Origin: Fagopyrum homotropicum
Taxonomy: Eukaryota; Streptophyta; Magnoliopsida; Caryophyllales; Polygonaceae
Direction of reading: 5' to 3'
Assembly (NCBI GenBank): GCA_033239125.1
Contig: BSWB01000004.1
Location: 126,055,235 to 126,119,234, forward strand
Length of the DNA stretch: 64,000 nt
The notes under the pieces are model-generated. The model ran no database searches and had not been told where the DNA came from. It saw only the letters and a program-made list of their open reading frames with translations. A program made the position numbers and the translations under genes. This document shows, in pieces, positions 32,745 to 45,646 of the stretch (position 1 is its first letter; every line of letters begins with the position of its first letter).

Positions 32745-34437
32745 AAGAAAGATGGGTGCACACATGCCATCTATTATGCTAGCAAGACGCTAGATGATGC
32801 CCAACTTAACTATGCCACAACCGAGAAGGAGTTGCTAGCGGTGGTGTATGCCTTTGAGAAGTTTAGGTCATACCTTGTTGGAGCAAAGGTCATTGTATAC
32901 ACGGATCATGCTGCGATCCGTTACCTCCTCACAAAGAAAGATGCAAAAACCTCGCCTCATTCGGTGGATCCTTCTCCTTCAAGAGTTTGACTTGGAAATC
33001 CGGGACAAGAAAGGTTCCAAAAACTCTTTGGCGGATCATCTTAGTAGGCTCCCACCATTGGAGTTTGAGAGAGACGACATCCCGATTGATGACTCATTCC
33101 GGGATGAGCAATTGCAAATGGTGGAAGAATGCTTGTTTCAAGTGTCTAGAGGAAGTGAGCCATGGTATGCCGACATTGTGAACTACCTTGTGTGTGAGGA
33201 AGTGCCTCCCGGTTTGTCATATACCCAAAGGAAGAAGTTCTTCAAAGATGTGAGGCACTACTATTGGAGTGAACCACTTTTGTTCAAGAGAGGGCCGGAT
33301 GGAGTCTTTAGGAGGTGCATACCGGAGGATGAGGTGGAGAGTGTGATCCGGCATTGTCACTCTTTGCCATGTGGAGGCCATGCTAGCTCACACAAGACGT
33401 GTGCAAAGGTATTGCAATCGGGTTTCTTTTGGCCAAGTTTGTTCAAGGATGTGCAAAACTTTGTGGTAGCTTGTGATGCTTGCCAAAGGACGGGCAACAT
33501 CTCAAGGAGGAATGAGATGCCCTTGAACAACATACAATAGGTGGAGATATTTGATGTTTGGGGTATGGACTTCATGGGACCATTCCCTTCTTCATGTGGC
33601 AACCTCTACATCCTATTGGCGGTGGACTATGTGTCGAGATGGGTGGAAGCAATCGCCTCTCCCACAAATGATGCCAAGATTGTGGTGCGGTTCTTCAACC
33701 GAGTGATCTTCCCTAGGTTTGGAACACCAAGGGTGATCATAAGTGATGGAGGGAAGCATTTCACTAATAGGAATTTTGGGGCACTTTTGGCTAAGTATGG
33801 GGTGACCCATAAGGTAGCAACACCTTACCATCCCCAAACTAGTGGCCAAGTGGAGATCTCCAACCGGGAGATAAAAGGAATTCTTGAGAAGACGGTTTCT
33901 AGAACAAGAAAGGATTGGGCTATGAAGCTCGATGATGCTTTGTGGGCCTATAGAACCGCTTTCAAGACACCGATTGGCACCACTCCCTACAAGCTAGTTT
34001 ATGGCAAGTCTTGCCACCCTCCGGTGGAAATGGAGCATAGAGCATATTGGGCCATAAGGTGGCTGAATTTTGACCTCAAGGAGGCCGGTGAGAAGAGGTT
34101 GCTAGACATGAACGCCCTTGAGGAGATCCCGTTGGATGCTTATGAAAATGCCCGGATCTACAAGGAGAGAACCAAGCGTTGGCATGACAAGCGCCTCATC
34201 CCAAAGGAGTTGAATAAGGGTGACTTAGTGCTTCTCTTCAACTCGAGGCTGCGGCTCTTCCCCGGAAAGCTCAAGTCAAGATGGACGGGTCCCTATGTTG
34301 TGAAGAAGGTCTTTCCTCATGGGGCGGTAGAGATAGGAGGAGATCATTGTGGTAACTTCAAGGTGAATGGGCACCGTTTGAAGAAGTACATTCCGGAAGC
34401 CCCCGTGGAAGTGATTGCCCCACTTCACCTTGAGTGA
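32745..34437 (+). pseudogene. pol: Unit 1 RNase H and integrase, frameshift and TAG
   Basis: RNase H motifs are split by a two-base change at about 32946 (GATGCAAAAACC for GATGCCAAACC). Integrase zinc finger HCHSLPCGGHASSHK and ACDACQR lie in 32848-33540, which ends at TAG 33538-33540 (GAG in other units). The catalytic core continues in 33541-34437 with MDFMGPFPSS (D), IISDGGKHF (D) and QVEISNREIKGIL (E), ending at TGA after PLHLE. Confidence 0.88.
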
Positions 34438-36169
34438 AACGCTCCTGAATTTGGTCAAGCTAATGACCTTAAAGAAGCGCTTAATGGGAGGCAACCCATT
34501 GGTACATTTTTTTTTTTTCCTTTTTGTTTTTCTTGTTTTTGTTTTATCTTGCTCTTGGTGTGCTTTGTTTTTCTTTTGTGTTTTTGGGTGCTAGATCTTG
34601 TTGATTGTCATGTGTGATGAGATGTTGGAGGTCATGTGAAAACCTCATGGAATGGTTGAAGGTACAAGATCCAAGCACATGGACGAGGAAGAAAGCACCC
34701 ATGAAAATCGGACGTGGAACTTGGACGGCTTGCGGTGCCAAGCGCGGGTTCCGACATCATAATGAACATCAAGAGCTCTCTACCATCCTTGATCGATCAT
34801 CCACCATCATCATTCGATGTGAACCGAAATACCAAAGCATCACCAATTTTACATTGTGAGAACTCTCTTTCACTTCTTTATTTAGTTTGCACATTGGGGA
34901 CAATGTGTTTCTAAGTATGGGGTGGGGTTTTCATGATCACTTGCATGATTAGCATCTAGGATAGTTTAATATTGTCACATGTTTCATCATGTCTTGCATT
35001 GTACATACATATTTCGAAAAATCCAAAAAAAAAATCAGAAATTTTAAAAATTTTAGTGCTTCTAAGCTTGGGAATGACCCTTATGATGAGATTGTCTTGA
35101 GAATTGGCTATGGATGGCCTTATGTGTTGAACAGATGAATGCATATGTGGACTTGAAGTACTTATCTTGAATCCCATGAATGATTTGTGATCATGAATGT
35201 TTGCGATGATTGAATTGAGGATTGAAAGTCGAAATTACATGATAAGTTCTTGCACATCATTTAGAGTAATTAAGGCAATTCATCTTTCTCTACTTCTCAC
35301 CTTGATCATGTTGTTTGAGCACCTCAATTGATGAAAAATTTTACCTCTTTTGACCCATCCGGGAATAGGAGCATGCTAGTGTGTTGATGTGTGTAAAAAG
35401 CAAGTGTGGGGTGAAGTTGTTTATGAATGAATGATGTGAATGAAGTGCTAAAGTTGTTGTGAAAAGTGTAGAAAAAAAAATGGGAATGGGGACGTTGGTT
35501 TAAATGACGAGTAACTCGGCACCATTCACATAATCGGTTGTTTGTGCCTTGCCAAAGTCAAATAAACCGATAGTCCTAACGAGCTTTGGTATGTGTGCCC
35601 GGTGTGGATGCACCTCGAAAAATAAAAAAACCCGAGGACGGCTAATCACCAAGGTTTCGGCTTCTGTACACCAATGTCATTGTCTCAAAAATAAGTGAAA
35701 AAGAAAAGAAAACAAAGAAAAGATGGAGAAAATTATACACTTGTTGGGAAGTTGAGCAAAAACGAAATTGTGGAGTTAGTTCCTTTCCCGGATTAGCATC
35801 TCATGACTTAAAAATTCCCACCTAATCACAACGTTTCTTAGCCCTTTCTTTCCTAAGTCCTATTGACCTAAATGCATGTGTGTAAGACTTAGCGATCTAG
35901 ATTGGACATACTCATGATCATCTTGACTTCTTCATTTTCACCTCTCATGCATGCTTTCTAGTTAAGTATAATTGTCTTTCCATGCCTTCATTCATTTTAT
36001 GCATGATTGCTTGTCCATTGCTATGAAATATGACTATGAAGGTGATCCAATGTTAGAAGCACAATTCCAAAAAGATTTTGTTGTTTTTCTGCATGCATAA
36101 ATCATGTCATCTCTTAGTCTATAGTTGGATCTTGCTCGGGGACGAGCAAATCTTAAGTATGGGGTATTT
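34438..36169 (+). other. Unit 1 3' noncoding region
   Basis: Hairpins GGTCA-AGCTAA-TGACC and AATGGG-AGGCAA-CCCATT (34483-34500) follow the stop. The conserved GACGAGTAACTCGGCACC block is at about 35506-35690. The pre-LTR hairpin TTGCTCG-GGGA-CGAGCAA is at 36132-36149, and the purine-rich AAGTATGGGGTA follows. Small frames here (34605-34859 and others) recur in every unit but have no recognisable product. Confidence 0.68.
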
Positions 36170-38000
36170 TGATAACGTGATTTATGACGTTAGTATAGGC
36201 ATACATTTAGATAGTTTTTCCCATTTATTCATGCACGGTTTGGCACTAGTTCACGACGCTTACACTCATTTCGTGCATATTTCTAGAAAAGACGTCTACA
36301 CGAGCTTTTGTCGGTTTTGTAGGTATTTCGGGGATCTTTTGGACATTGATCGATACATTCGAGGGTCAAGCCTCATGGTGGTACACATCCAAAGCTTTGA
36401 AGGAACATAATTGGAGCAATGAAGGACACAAGGACCCTTGTTGGTGCAAGCAATGGAGCAACTCATGGCTAGAGGATCATAACAAGTCTCTGTTGAAGAA
36501 AATCGGACCAACACTCAGGAAAATCGGCCGATTTTCTTGACTGGATCGATTTTTGGCCTTTGACAGCTTAAGCCACGTGTCCCACGATCTCTTTGTCCGG
36601 CCTTGCTCTTGGTGGAGAATATAAGTGGGCCTGCAAGCTGTTGCTGAGTATCTCCCTCTCCCACATTCTCTCACACACAGCTCATTCCTTTGGGGATTGA
36701 CTTGGAGAAGAAGAAAAACTCTCTCAATTTGGAGGAAGAAGATAAACACCAAACTTAGAGTGATAGTGAGTTTTTGAGTGATTTTGAGTGATTTTTGGAG
36801 TCCTTGATCGAAGAACTATTGGAAGGATTGTTAGGAACGTTTTGGAACTTCATTTGAAGGGTTGTAAGTCTTGCTAAAACTTAGATTCAGCTGAGATTTA
36901 TTGTTTTTACTTGCTTATCTTTCATCATCCATCTATGAAAACCACGTATGCTTGTGTGATGATTTTGGATCTTGATATGCGTACTATTGGCTAGTTTATT
37001 GTGATTCTGGAGTGATGGATTGATGGTTATGGCTTGGGTGATGACAGAATGGGCTTATATGTTAGATTAGGATGATTTGTATGCACGAAACGTAACCCAG
37101 GAAGAAAATTCGGCCTGTTCTTCAGGCAGATCGGCCGATTTAGGTATGATCCACCCGATTTTTCTCTCTGTTGCTCTTTAATTGATGAATCTGTATGTTA
37201 GGGTGTTAGGTTGTTGGAATCCTAGTGTTTATTAAGAATAATTTAGTTTAGGATCACCTAATGCTAACAACCTAAGTGAGGGAAGAGACCTACCCGGTGA
37301 TTTCCGATCTTAGATATCGAAGATGATGAACTCTAGGTAGTAGTGAGCCTCACAAGCCGCTATTGGATTGAGTGTGCTAGGATTATTGCTCGAGACTTCC
37401 CTTTTCCGAGACTTACCCGGTAAGGAGAGGGTTGCCCCTTTAGTAGAGTCCGGTTTGAGTAGAATTCCCTATTTTAACCCCTTGAGACCTACCCGGTAAT
37501 AGGAGTTTGATGCGGGATTAGTGAAGCGAGAGACTTACCCGGTAATTGCTTCCATTAGAGGAACACCCTTTCCCAACACCGCAGCGTTGTCCTTAGAATC
37601 TTTAGAAGCTTGAGTCCGATGCCATAACCGGAAATCTTGACCTCTAGAATCCACTCTTCTCTCTTGATCATATATTTTGTGCTTGTGTTGTTTGTTTGCT
37701 AGCTTGAGTTGTTAGTTTGATTATTATCTTGCTTGATTTGTGATCTTTGTTTGATCACCTCAAAAACCCAACCAAAAATATCATGATTTTCATTTCTTTA
37801 TTCCTTTCTCTTTTCTTAGATTAGATTCGCACTATCTATGGTCACTTGTTGATTCGATTTCACCTTAGTCTTCGTGTTCGACCTCGGAATACTATCCTTG
37901 CTACAAAACGACCCATACACTGTGGGTTCGCTAGGAGTTAGGAAATTATATCGAGTTTATAAATTGTAAGACTTTTGTGCTACACAATCTTAGCGTAACA
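36170..38000 (+). repeat. LTR2 of the array (1831 bp)
   Basis: TGATAACGTG...GCGTAACA, with TATA at 36620-36625 and the 18-bp palindrome at 36519-36536. It is nearly identical to LTR3; both have GATAAACACC and GATATGCGTACT, where LTR1 and LTR4 have GATGAACACC and GATATGCATACT. Confidence 0.93.
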
Positions 38001-38006
38001 AGTTTT

Positions 38007-38024
38007 TGGCGCCGTTGCCGGGGA
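38007..38024 (+). promoter_or_regulatory. Primer binding site (tRNA-Asp), unit 2
   Basis: TGGCGCCGTTGCCGGGGA lies 6 nt after the LTR2 end and is a full complement of the tRNA-Asp 3' end. Confidence 0.93.
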
Positions 38025-38104
38025 CTAGGTCTAGATTGAGTCATTTTTGGTGATTGTTTATAGTGTAGATCTTCCTTGTTGCTTTTGATCTCTTTTGGTT
38101 TGTG

Positions 38105-39856
38105 TCTTTGCTTTTCAGGACATCTCTCACTCTTTAGGTGTATGCGAAGATCTCGTGACAAGGATTTAGCTCCATTCGATCCCGAACCGGAGAAAAACCC
38201 TTAGATCTAGATCCAAGAGCATTAGAAAGGGAAAAGAGATGGCCGGAAGAGATCTCCAAGCTGAGTTGGATGAGGCTTTAGAACAAATTAGGCTAAGAGA
38301 TGAGCTCTTGGAGGAAGAAAGGAGACTTGCCAATGAGAGGCAAGAAGCAACTAGGAGGGAGATTGAAGAGATTAGGCAAGCTCTTGTGCAAGGAGAGCTT
38401 AATCGTCAACAACCTCCACCTCCTCCACCACAACCGCAGCCGGCGGTGAATATTCGGGTCGTGCCCATTGCTATTGAGGAGCCACAAACATTAGGGAGAC
38501 GTATGAATCCGGCTCAAAGAGCACACCGTCCGGGTGTGAACTTAGGAGATCCCGCAACCCATAATTACGAGCTCCGCCCTCAAGTTCTACAAATGATCCG
38601 GCATAATCAATTTGGAGGGATGGAAGGAGAGTCTCCTCATCAACACTTGATGAACTATGAGATCTTGATGGAGACTCTTAGACCGCCTAGATTGGAGAGC
38701 AACAACCATAAGCTTAGGGCTTTTTCCTTCTCACTTAGGGATAAAGCCTTGGCTTGGTATCAATCTATTCCACAAGGGCGAGTGAGTACTTGGGAGGAGT
38801 GACAACCGAGTTTTTTACTAAGTTCTTCCCACCTTCCTAGACTACCGAGTTAAGAGAGAAGATCAATGCCTTCGTGATGAAGGATAGAGAAAGCTTGTTC
38901 AAGTCTTGGGAGAGGTTCAAAGACCTCCTCCTAGATTGTCCACACCATGGTATACCGAAAATTGAGCTATTGGAGATCTACTTCAAAGGACTTGATGAGG
39001 ATAGCCAATTCAAGCTCCAATCTCTTTCCAGTGGGACTTTCATGGAGAAGAATGTGGATGAAGCTTGGGAGTTTGTAGAAAAACAAGCTTTAGTGATTGA
39101 GAAGTACTCCCATAGGAAGAGTGATGGTAGGAAAGCGGGAGCATTATGAGGTGAGTGAAGTCACCATGAGTAACTTCAAGCTTGATGCAATCAACAATGA
39201 GCTTAAGTCTTTGAGGGAGTTGTGTGCTACAACTTTGAAGAGTCAAGCAAGCCCTCAAGTGCAAGTGCAAGCAAACTTGTCTTCCAAGGAGGAAGATGTG
39301 AACTACATGGGAAGGGGCAACTACAACAACTATCAAGGCCCAAGGAACTTCAACAACAACCGGCAATTCAACAATTACCGGCCCAACCATAACCATCCCG
39401 GGTTTTCCTATTCTAACCCGGATGGAGCCTTGAACCCTCCCGCTTCCACAAGCACAACTCTACCCCCAAAGGCTTCACAAGAACCTCCACCCGGATTTAC
39501 TCAACCTCCAAAGGATAGAAACCGAAATGATGTTTTGAGCAATTGCTTGGAAGGTTGAGTTGTCTTGAGAGCACGGTGACTTCTATTTCTAAGGCTTAAA
39601 AGGTTTTGGAAGCACAAGTGTTCCAAAAGGCGGGGTGAAGCTCATAGAGATCCGGGGAAAGCTTCCCGGAAGGACCGAAGATAACCCAAGAGGCCAAGTG
39701 TTGGCCATCACAACAAGGAGCGGGTTGAGTATGAAGGATCCCTTACCTAAGGGAAGTGACAAGGGGAAGCAAGTGGTGATAGAAGAAGAGCCATTGCAGG
39801 AAGATGGAGGAAAGAGCAAGGATGATGAGCCATCATATGTGGCACCACCTCCATAA
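38105..39856 (+). pseudogene. gag: Unit 2 gag, multiply broken
   Basis: Coiled coil and gag core (38239-38802), remaining gag (38874-39149 and 39097-39558) and the KKGSDKGKQ-type tail (39635-39856) lie in different frames. Lesions shared with units 3 and 4: loss of one A giving GAGGAGTGAC after RVSTWEE, TAA at 39596-39598 and TAA at 39854-39856. Lesions private to unit 2: extra bases at about 38193, 39144, 39520, 39533, 39632 and 39653, each a one-base insertion and most in a homopolymer. Confidence 0.88.
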
Positions 39857-42800
39857 AAGCCACCACTACCATTCCCACAATCACGAGCAAGAGCTCGTTT
39901 GGACAAACACTTTGGTAAATTCCTTGAACTTATGTCTAAATTGCATATTAACATTCTGTTCATGGATGCTATTCTAGGTATGCCGGCATATGGCAAGTTT
40001 TTGAAGGAAATACTCTCCAACAAGAGGAAATTGGAGGAGTATGGAGAAGTAAGGATGACAAAGAGGTCCTCGGAGTTGATTCAAACGATGAAGGAGGAGA
40101 TGCCTCCTAAGCTAAGAGATCCGGGATCCTTTTGTGTGCCAATCGGAATAGGAGAAGTGAAGTATGACGCCCTATGTGATCTTGGGGCAAGTGTAAGCAT
40201 CATCCCGCTTGCACTTTGCAACAAGGTTGGGCTAGGAGAGCCAAAGCCGGTCAAGATGACCCTTTACATGGAGGACCGTTCAATCACTCACCCGGTTGGA
40301 ATCTTGGAAGACATTCCGGTGCAACTACGGAAGTTCTATGTGCCCATAGACTTCGTTGTTTTGGATATCCCGGCGGACTATCCGGTTCCTATCATCTTGG
40401 GGAGACCTTTTCTAGCTACTTCCGGATTTTTGGTGGATTGCAAGAATGGGATTCTCTCTTTCAACATTGGAGAAGAGAACATCAAGTTTAATTTGTCCAC
40501 AATGGTGAAGGGGCCAGCCCTAGGTGAAGATGTCTTCAACATTGTTGAGGAAGAGGAGTCTAGAGAGGTTGTGAGCTCAATCTTGCTTAAGGATCAACTT
40601 GAGAAGGTTCTTAGCTCAAGTTTGATGAAGGAAGGAGTTGAGGAGAGTAGCAATGAAGTAATCAAGGCCTTGAATGCATTGGATGGGCTACCAAGTGTTG
40701 GATTTGAAGTACTAGAGGAAGTGAGAAATACCTGTAGAAAAATCGGGGGGGCCAGATCGGCCGATTTTTGCACTTATCCTGAATTTCCATCCAATTTTGC
40801 AAATGCAGAAACTGGGATCGACCCCCAGATCGGCCGATTTTTCTCACAGAGGGTCGATTTTCCTGAGTCTTTTGAGCATCATCCAAGTGTTTGTGAGCAA
40901 TCATCAAGGGACTTAGGTGAGGCTTCCATGGCTTTGCAATCATCTCAGCCTACATTGTATGGATCATCTCCAACCGAAAAAGGTCCTCCTAAAACTTGAA
41001 TCTAAAAACCTCTTCCTTCTCATATAAAGTATGCTTTCCTTGGTTCAAATTCTACTTATCCGGTGATTGTGAATGCATCTTTGAATGATGATGAGCTTAA
41101 TAGATTGTTGAATGAATTGAAACTGCATAGAAAGGCAATAGAATACACCATTGATGACCTTGTTGGCATTAAGCCCTCTTTGTGCATGCATATGATATTG
41201 ATGGAAGATGACCATAAACCCTCTATTGAACATCTAAGAAGATTGAATCCTATAATGAAAGAAGTAGTCAAGAAAGAGATCATTAAGTTGCTAGATGCGG
41301 AAATCATCTACCCTATTTCGGATAGTAAATGGGTTAGTCTAGTACATGTGGTTCCTAAGAAGGGTGGGATGACCGTAGTAACTAATGAGAACAATGAACT
41401 AATCCCAACTAGGACGGTTACGGGATGGAGGATGTGTATTGACTATAGGAAACTAAATGTGGCCTCTAGGAAAGATCATTTCCCTCTTCCTTTCATTGAC
41501 CAAATGCTAGAGAGATTAGCTCAACACTCTCATTTTTGTTACCTAGATGGCTATAGTGGATTCTTCCAAATCCCTATCCACCCCGATGACCAAGAGAAAA
41601 ACCACATTCACATGTCCTTGGGGTACATTTGCATATAAGAGAATGCCATTTGGGTTGTGTAATGCACCCGCCACCTTTCAAAGGTGCATGATGGCCATAT
41701 TTTCTGAATATATTGAGAACATCATGGAAGTGTTTATGGATGATTTTTCCGTTTATGGATCTTCTTTTGATGATTGCCTAGCTAACTTGTCTTTGGTGCT
41801 TAAGAGATGTGAGGAGACAAATCTTGTCTATAATTGGGAAAAATGCCACTTCATGGTAAGTGAAGGTATTGTGTTAGGACACTTGGTCTCCAAACCGTGG
41901 CATTGAGGTTGATAGGGCCAAGATTGAAACGATAGAGAAGTTGCCACCACCTACCTCGGTGAAGGGGGTAAGGAGCTTTCTAGGGCATGCCGGTTTTTTT
42001 ACCGGAGATTTATTAAAGATTTCTCTAAGATTTCTAAGCCTCTTACTAACCTACTAATGAAAGATATTGAGTTTGTTTTCTCCAAGGATTGCCTTGAAGC
42101 TTTTTGTAGGTTGAAGGATGCTTTGATCACCGCTCCCATCATGCAACCTCCGGATTGGAGCTTACCATTTGAAGTGATGTTTGATGCAAGTGATGTGGCC
42201 GTTGGGGACTGTTTTAGGACAAAAGAAAGATGGGTGCACACATGCCATCTATTATGCTAGCAAGACGCTAGATGATGCCCAACTTAACTATGCCACAACC
42301 GAGAAGGAGTTGCTAGCGGTGTTGTATGCCTTTGAGAAGTTTCGGTCATACCTTGTTGGAGCAAAGGTCATTGTATACACGGATCATGCTGCGATCCGTT
42401 ACCTCCTCACAAAGAAAGATGCCAAACCTCGCCTCATTCGGTGGATCCTTCTCCTTCAAGAGTTTGACTTGGAAATCTGGGACAAGAGAGGTTCCAAAAA
42501 CTCTGTGGCGGATCATCTTAGTAGGCTCCCACCATTGGAGTTTGAGAGAGACGACATCCCGATTGATGACTCATTCCGGGATGAGCAATTGCAAATGGTG
42601 GAAGAATGCTTGTTTCAAGTGTCTAGAGGAAGTGAGCCATGGTATACCGACATTGTGAACTACCTTGTGTGTGAGGAAGTGCCTCCCGGTTTGTCATATG
42701 CCCAAAGGAAGAAGTTCTTCAAAGATGTGAGGCACTACTATTGGAGTGAACCACTTTTGTTCAAGAGAGGGCCGGATGGAGTCTTTAGGAGGTGCATACC

Positions 42801-43915
42801 GGAGGATGAGGTGGAGAGTGTGATCCGGCATTGTCACTCTTTGCCATGTGGAGGCCATGCTAGCTCACACAAGACGTGTGCAAAGGTATTACAATCGGGT
42901 TTCTTTTGGCCAAGTTTGTTCAAGGATGTGCAAAACTTTGTGGTAGCTTGTGATGCTTGCCAAAGGACGGGCAACATCTCAAGGAGGAATGAGATGCCCT
43001 TGAACAACATACAAGAGGTGGAGATATTTGATGTTTGGGGTATGGACTTCATGGGACCATTCCCTTCTTCATGTGGCAACCTCTACATCCTATTGGCGGT
43101 GGACTATGTGTCGAGATGGGTGGAAGCAATCGCCTCTCCCACAAATGATGCCAAGATTGTGGTGCGGTTCTTCAACCGAGTGATCTTCCCTAGGTTTGGA
43201 ACACCAAGGGTGATCATAAGTGATGGAGGGAAGCATTTCACTAATAGGAATTTTGGGGCACTTTTGGCTAAGTATGGGGTGACCCATAAGGTAGCAACAC
43301 CTTACCATCCCCAAACTAGTGGCCAAGTGGAGATCTCCAACCGGGAGATAAAAGGAATTCTTGAGAAGACGGTTTCTAGAACAAGAAAGGATTGGGCTAT
43401 GAAGCTCGATGATGCTTTGTGGGCCTATAGAACCGCTTTCAAGACACCGATTGGCACCACTCCCTACAAGCTAGTTTATGGCAAGTCTTGCCACCCTCCG
43501 GTGGAAATGGAGCATAGAGCATATTGGGCCATAAGGTGGCTGAATTTTGACCTCAAGGAGGCCGGTGAGAAGAGGTTGCTAGACATGAACGCCCTTGAGG
43601 AGATCCCGTTGGATGCTTATGAAAATGCCCGGATCTACAAGGAGAGAACCAAGCGTTGGCATGACAAGCGCCTCATCCCAAAGGAGTTGAATAAGGGTGA
43701 CTTAGTGCTTCTCTTCAACTCGAGGCTGCGGCTCTTCCCCGGAAAGCTCAAGTCAAGATGGACGGGTCCCTATGTTGTGAAGAAGGTCTTTCCTCATGGG
43801 GCGGGTAGAGATAGGAGGAGATCATTGTGGTAACTTCAAGGTGAATGGGCACCGTTTGAAGAAGTACATTCCGGAAGCCCCCGTGGAAGTGATTGCCCCA
43901 CTTCACCTTGAGTGA
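39857..43915 (+). pseudogene. pol: Unit 2 PR-RT-RH-IN, broken by small indels
   Basis: All domains are present and nearly identical to unit 3: protease DLGAS, linker words, RT (FMDDFSVYGSS near 41740), RNase H, and integrase with the D-D-E residues. The frame is broken by one-base insertions near 40990, 40997, 41004, 41600, 41893, 42206 and 43803, and a two-T insertion near 41993; it also has a 6-base loss near 40747. RNase H to most of integrase stays open in 42181-43833. Because the breaks are mostly homopolymer insertions, the true sequence may be intact. Confidence 0.85.
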
Positions 43916-45646
43916 AACGCTCCTGAATTTGGTCAAGCTAATGACCTTAAAGAAGCGCTTAATGGGAGGCAACCCATTGGTACATTTTTTTTTTTTCCTT
44001 TTTGTTTTTCTTGTTTTTGTTTTATCTTGCTCTTGGTGTGCTTTGTTTTTCTTTTGTGTTTTTGGGTGCTAGATCTTGTTGATTGTCATGTGTGATGAGA
44101 TGTTGGAGGTCATGTGAAAACCTCATGGAATGGTTGAAGGTACAAGATCCAAGCACATGGACGAGGAAGAAAGCACCCATGAAAATCGGACGTGGAACTT
44201 GGACGGCTTGCGGTGCCAAGCGCGGGTTCCGACATCATAATGAACATCAAGAGCTCTCTACCATCCTTGATCGATCATCCACCATCATCATTCGATGTGA
44301 ACCGAAATACCAAAGCATCACCAATTTTACATTGTGAGAACTCTCTTTCACTTCTTTATTTAGTTTGCACATTGGGGACAATGTGTTTCTAAGTATGGGG
44401 TGGGGTTTTCATGATCACTTGCATGATTAGCATCTAGGATAGTTTAATATTGTCACATGTTTCATCATGTCTTGCATTGTACATACATATTTCGAAAAAT
44501 CCAAAAAAAAATCAGAAATTTTAAAAATTTTAGTGCTTCTAAGCTTGGGAATGACCCTTATGATGAGATTGTCTTGAGAATTGGCTATGGATGGCCTTAT
44601 GTGTTGAACAGATGAATGCATATGTGGACTTGAAGTACTTATCTTGAATCCCATGAATGATTTGTGATCATGAATGTTTGCGATGATTGAATTGAGGATT
44701 GAAAGTCGAAATTACATGATAAGTTCTTGCACATCATTTAGAGTAATTAAGGCAATTCATCTTTCTCTACTTCTCACCTTGATCATGTTGTTTGAGCACC
44801 TCAATTGATGAAAAATTTTACCTCTTTTGACCCATCCGGGAATAGGAGCATGCTAGTGTGTTGATGTGTGTAAAAAGCAAGTGTGGGGTGAAGTTGTTTA
44901 TGAATGAATGATGTGAATGAAGTGCTAAAGTTGTTGTGAAAAGTGTAGAAAAAAAAATGGGCATGGGGACGTTGGTTTAAATGACGAGTAACTCGGCACC
45001 ATTCACATAATCGGTTGTTTGTGCCTTGCCAAAGTCAAATAAACCGATAGTCCTAACGAGCTTTGGTATGTGTGCCCGGTGTGGATGCACCTCGAAAAAT
45101 AAAAAAACCCGAGGACGGCTAATCACCAAGGTTTCGGCTTCTGTACACCAATGTCATTGTCTCAAAAATAAGTGAAAAAGAAAAGAAAACAAAGAAAAGA
45201 TGGAGAAAATTATACACTTGTTGGGAAGTTGAGCAAAAACGAAATTGTGGAGTTAGTTCCTTTCCCGGATTAGCATCTCATGACTTAAAAATTCCCACCT
45301 AATCACAACGTTTCTTAGCCCTTTCTTTCCTAAGTCCTATTGACCTAAATGCATGTGTGTAAGACTTAGCGATCTAGATTGGACATACTCATGATCATCT
45401 TGACTTCTTCATTTTCACCTCTCATGCATGCTTTCTAGTTAAGTATAATTGTCTTTCCATGCCTTCATTCATTTTATGCATGATTGCTTGTCCATTGCTA
45501 TGAAATATGACTATGAAGGTGATCCAATGTTAGAAGCACAATTCCAAAAAGATTTTGTTGTTTTTCTGCATGCATAAATCATGTCATCTCTTAGTCTATA
45601 GTTGGATCTTGCTCGGGGACGAGCAAATCTTAAGTATGGGGTATTT
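43916..45646 (+). other. Unit 2 3' noncoding region
   Basis: It has the same layout as units 1 and 3: post-stop hairpin at 43961-43978, conserved block at about 44985-45170, and TTGCTCG-GGGA-CGAGCAA at 45609-45626. No gene. Confidence 0.68.

Larger units (their letters stand above)
28560..36169 (+). mobile_element. Athila array unit 1 (F): LTR1 plus internal region, deleted
   Basis: LTR1 starts TGATAACGTG at 28560 inside a satellite unit. It is cut at 30076 and joined directly to the C-terminal part of gag. About 1.8 kb is missing (end of LTR, primer site, most of gag), which explains the 7610-bp unit length against about 9470 in units 2 and 3. Pol is present with two nonsense codons and indels. 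It lacks the CAA-to-TAA and TAC-to-TAA lesions of units 2-4, so it is a sister lineage within the array. Confidence 0.88.
36170..45646 (+). mobile_element. Athila array unit 2 (G): LTR2 plus internal region
   Basis: LTR2 (36170-38000) serves both as 3' LTR of unit 1 and 5' LTR of unit 2; no extra DNA lies between units. Unit length is 9477 bp. By eye it differs from unit 3 (9468 bp) by about 14 insertion events of one or two bases, one 6-base deletion (net +9, matching the length difference) and a few substitutions. It carries the same gag stop and CAA-to-TAA and TAC-to-TAA lesions as units 3 and 4. Confidence 0.9.

Noticed and set aside
34605..34859. 84-codon frame after pol in each unit, a possible env-like gene
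   Set aside because: No transmembrane segment or signal, very short, and not kept in D. The 3' region looks noncoding.
36078..36410. 110-codon frame recurring at 45555-45887 and 55023-55355
   Set aside because: It spans the pre-LTR hairpin and U3; it recurs because the units are copies. In D the equivalent stretch is not open, so it is not a conserved protein.
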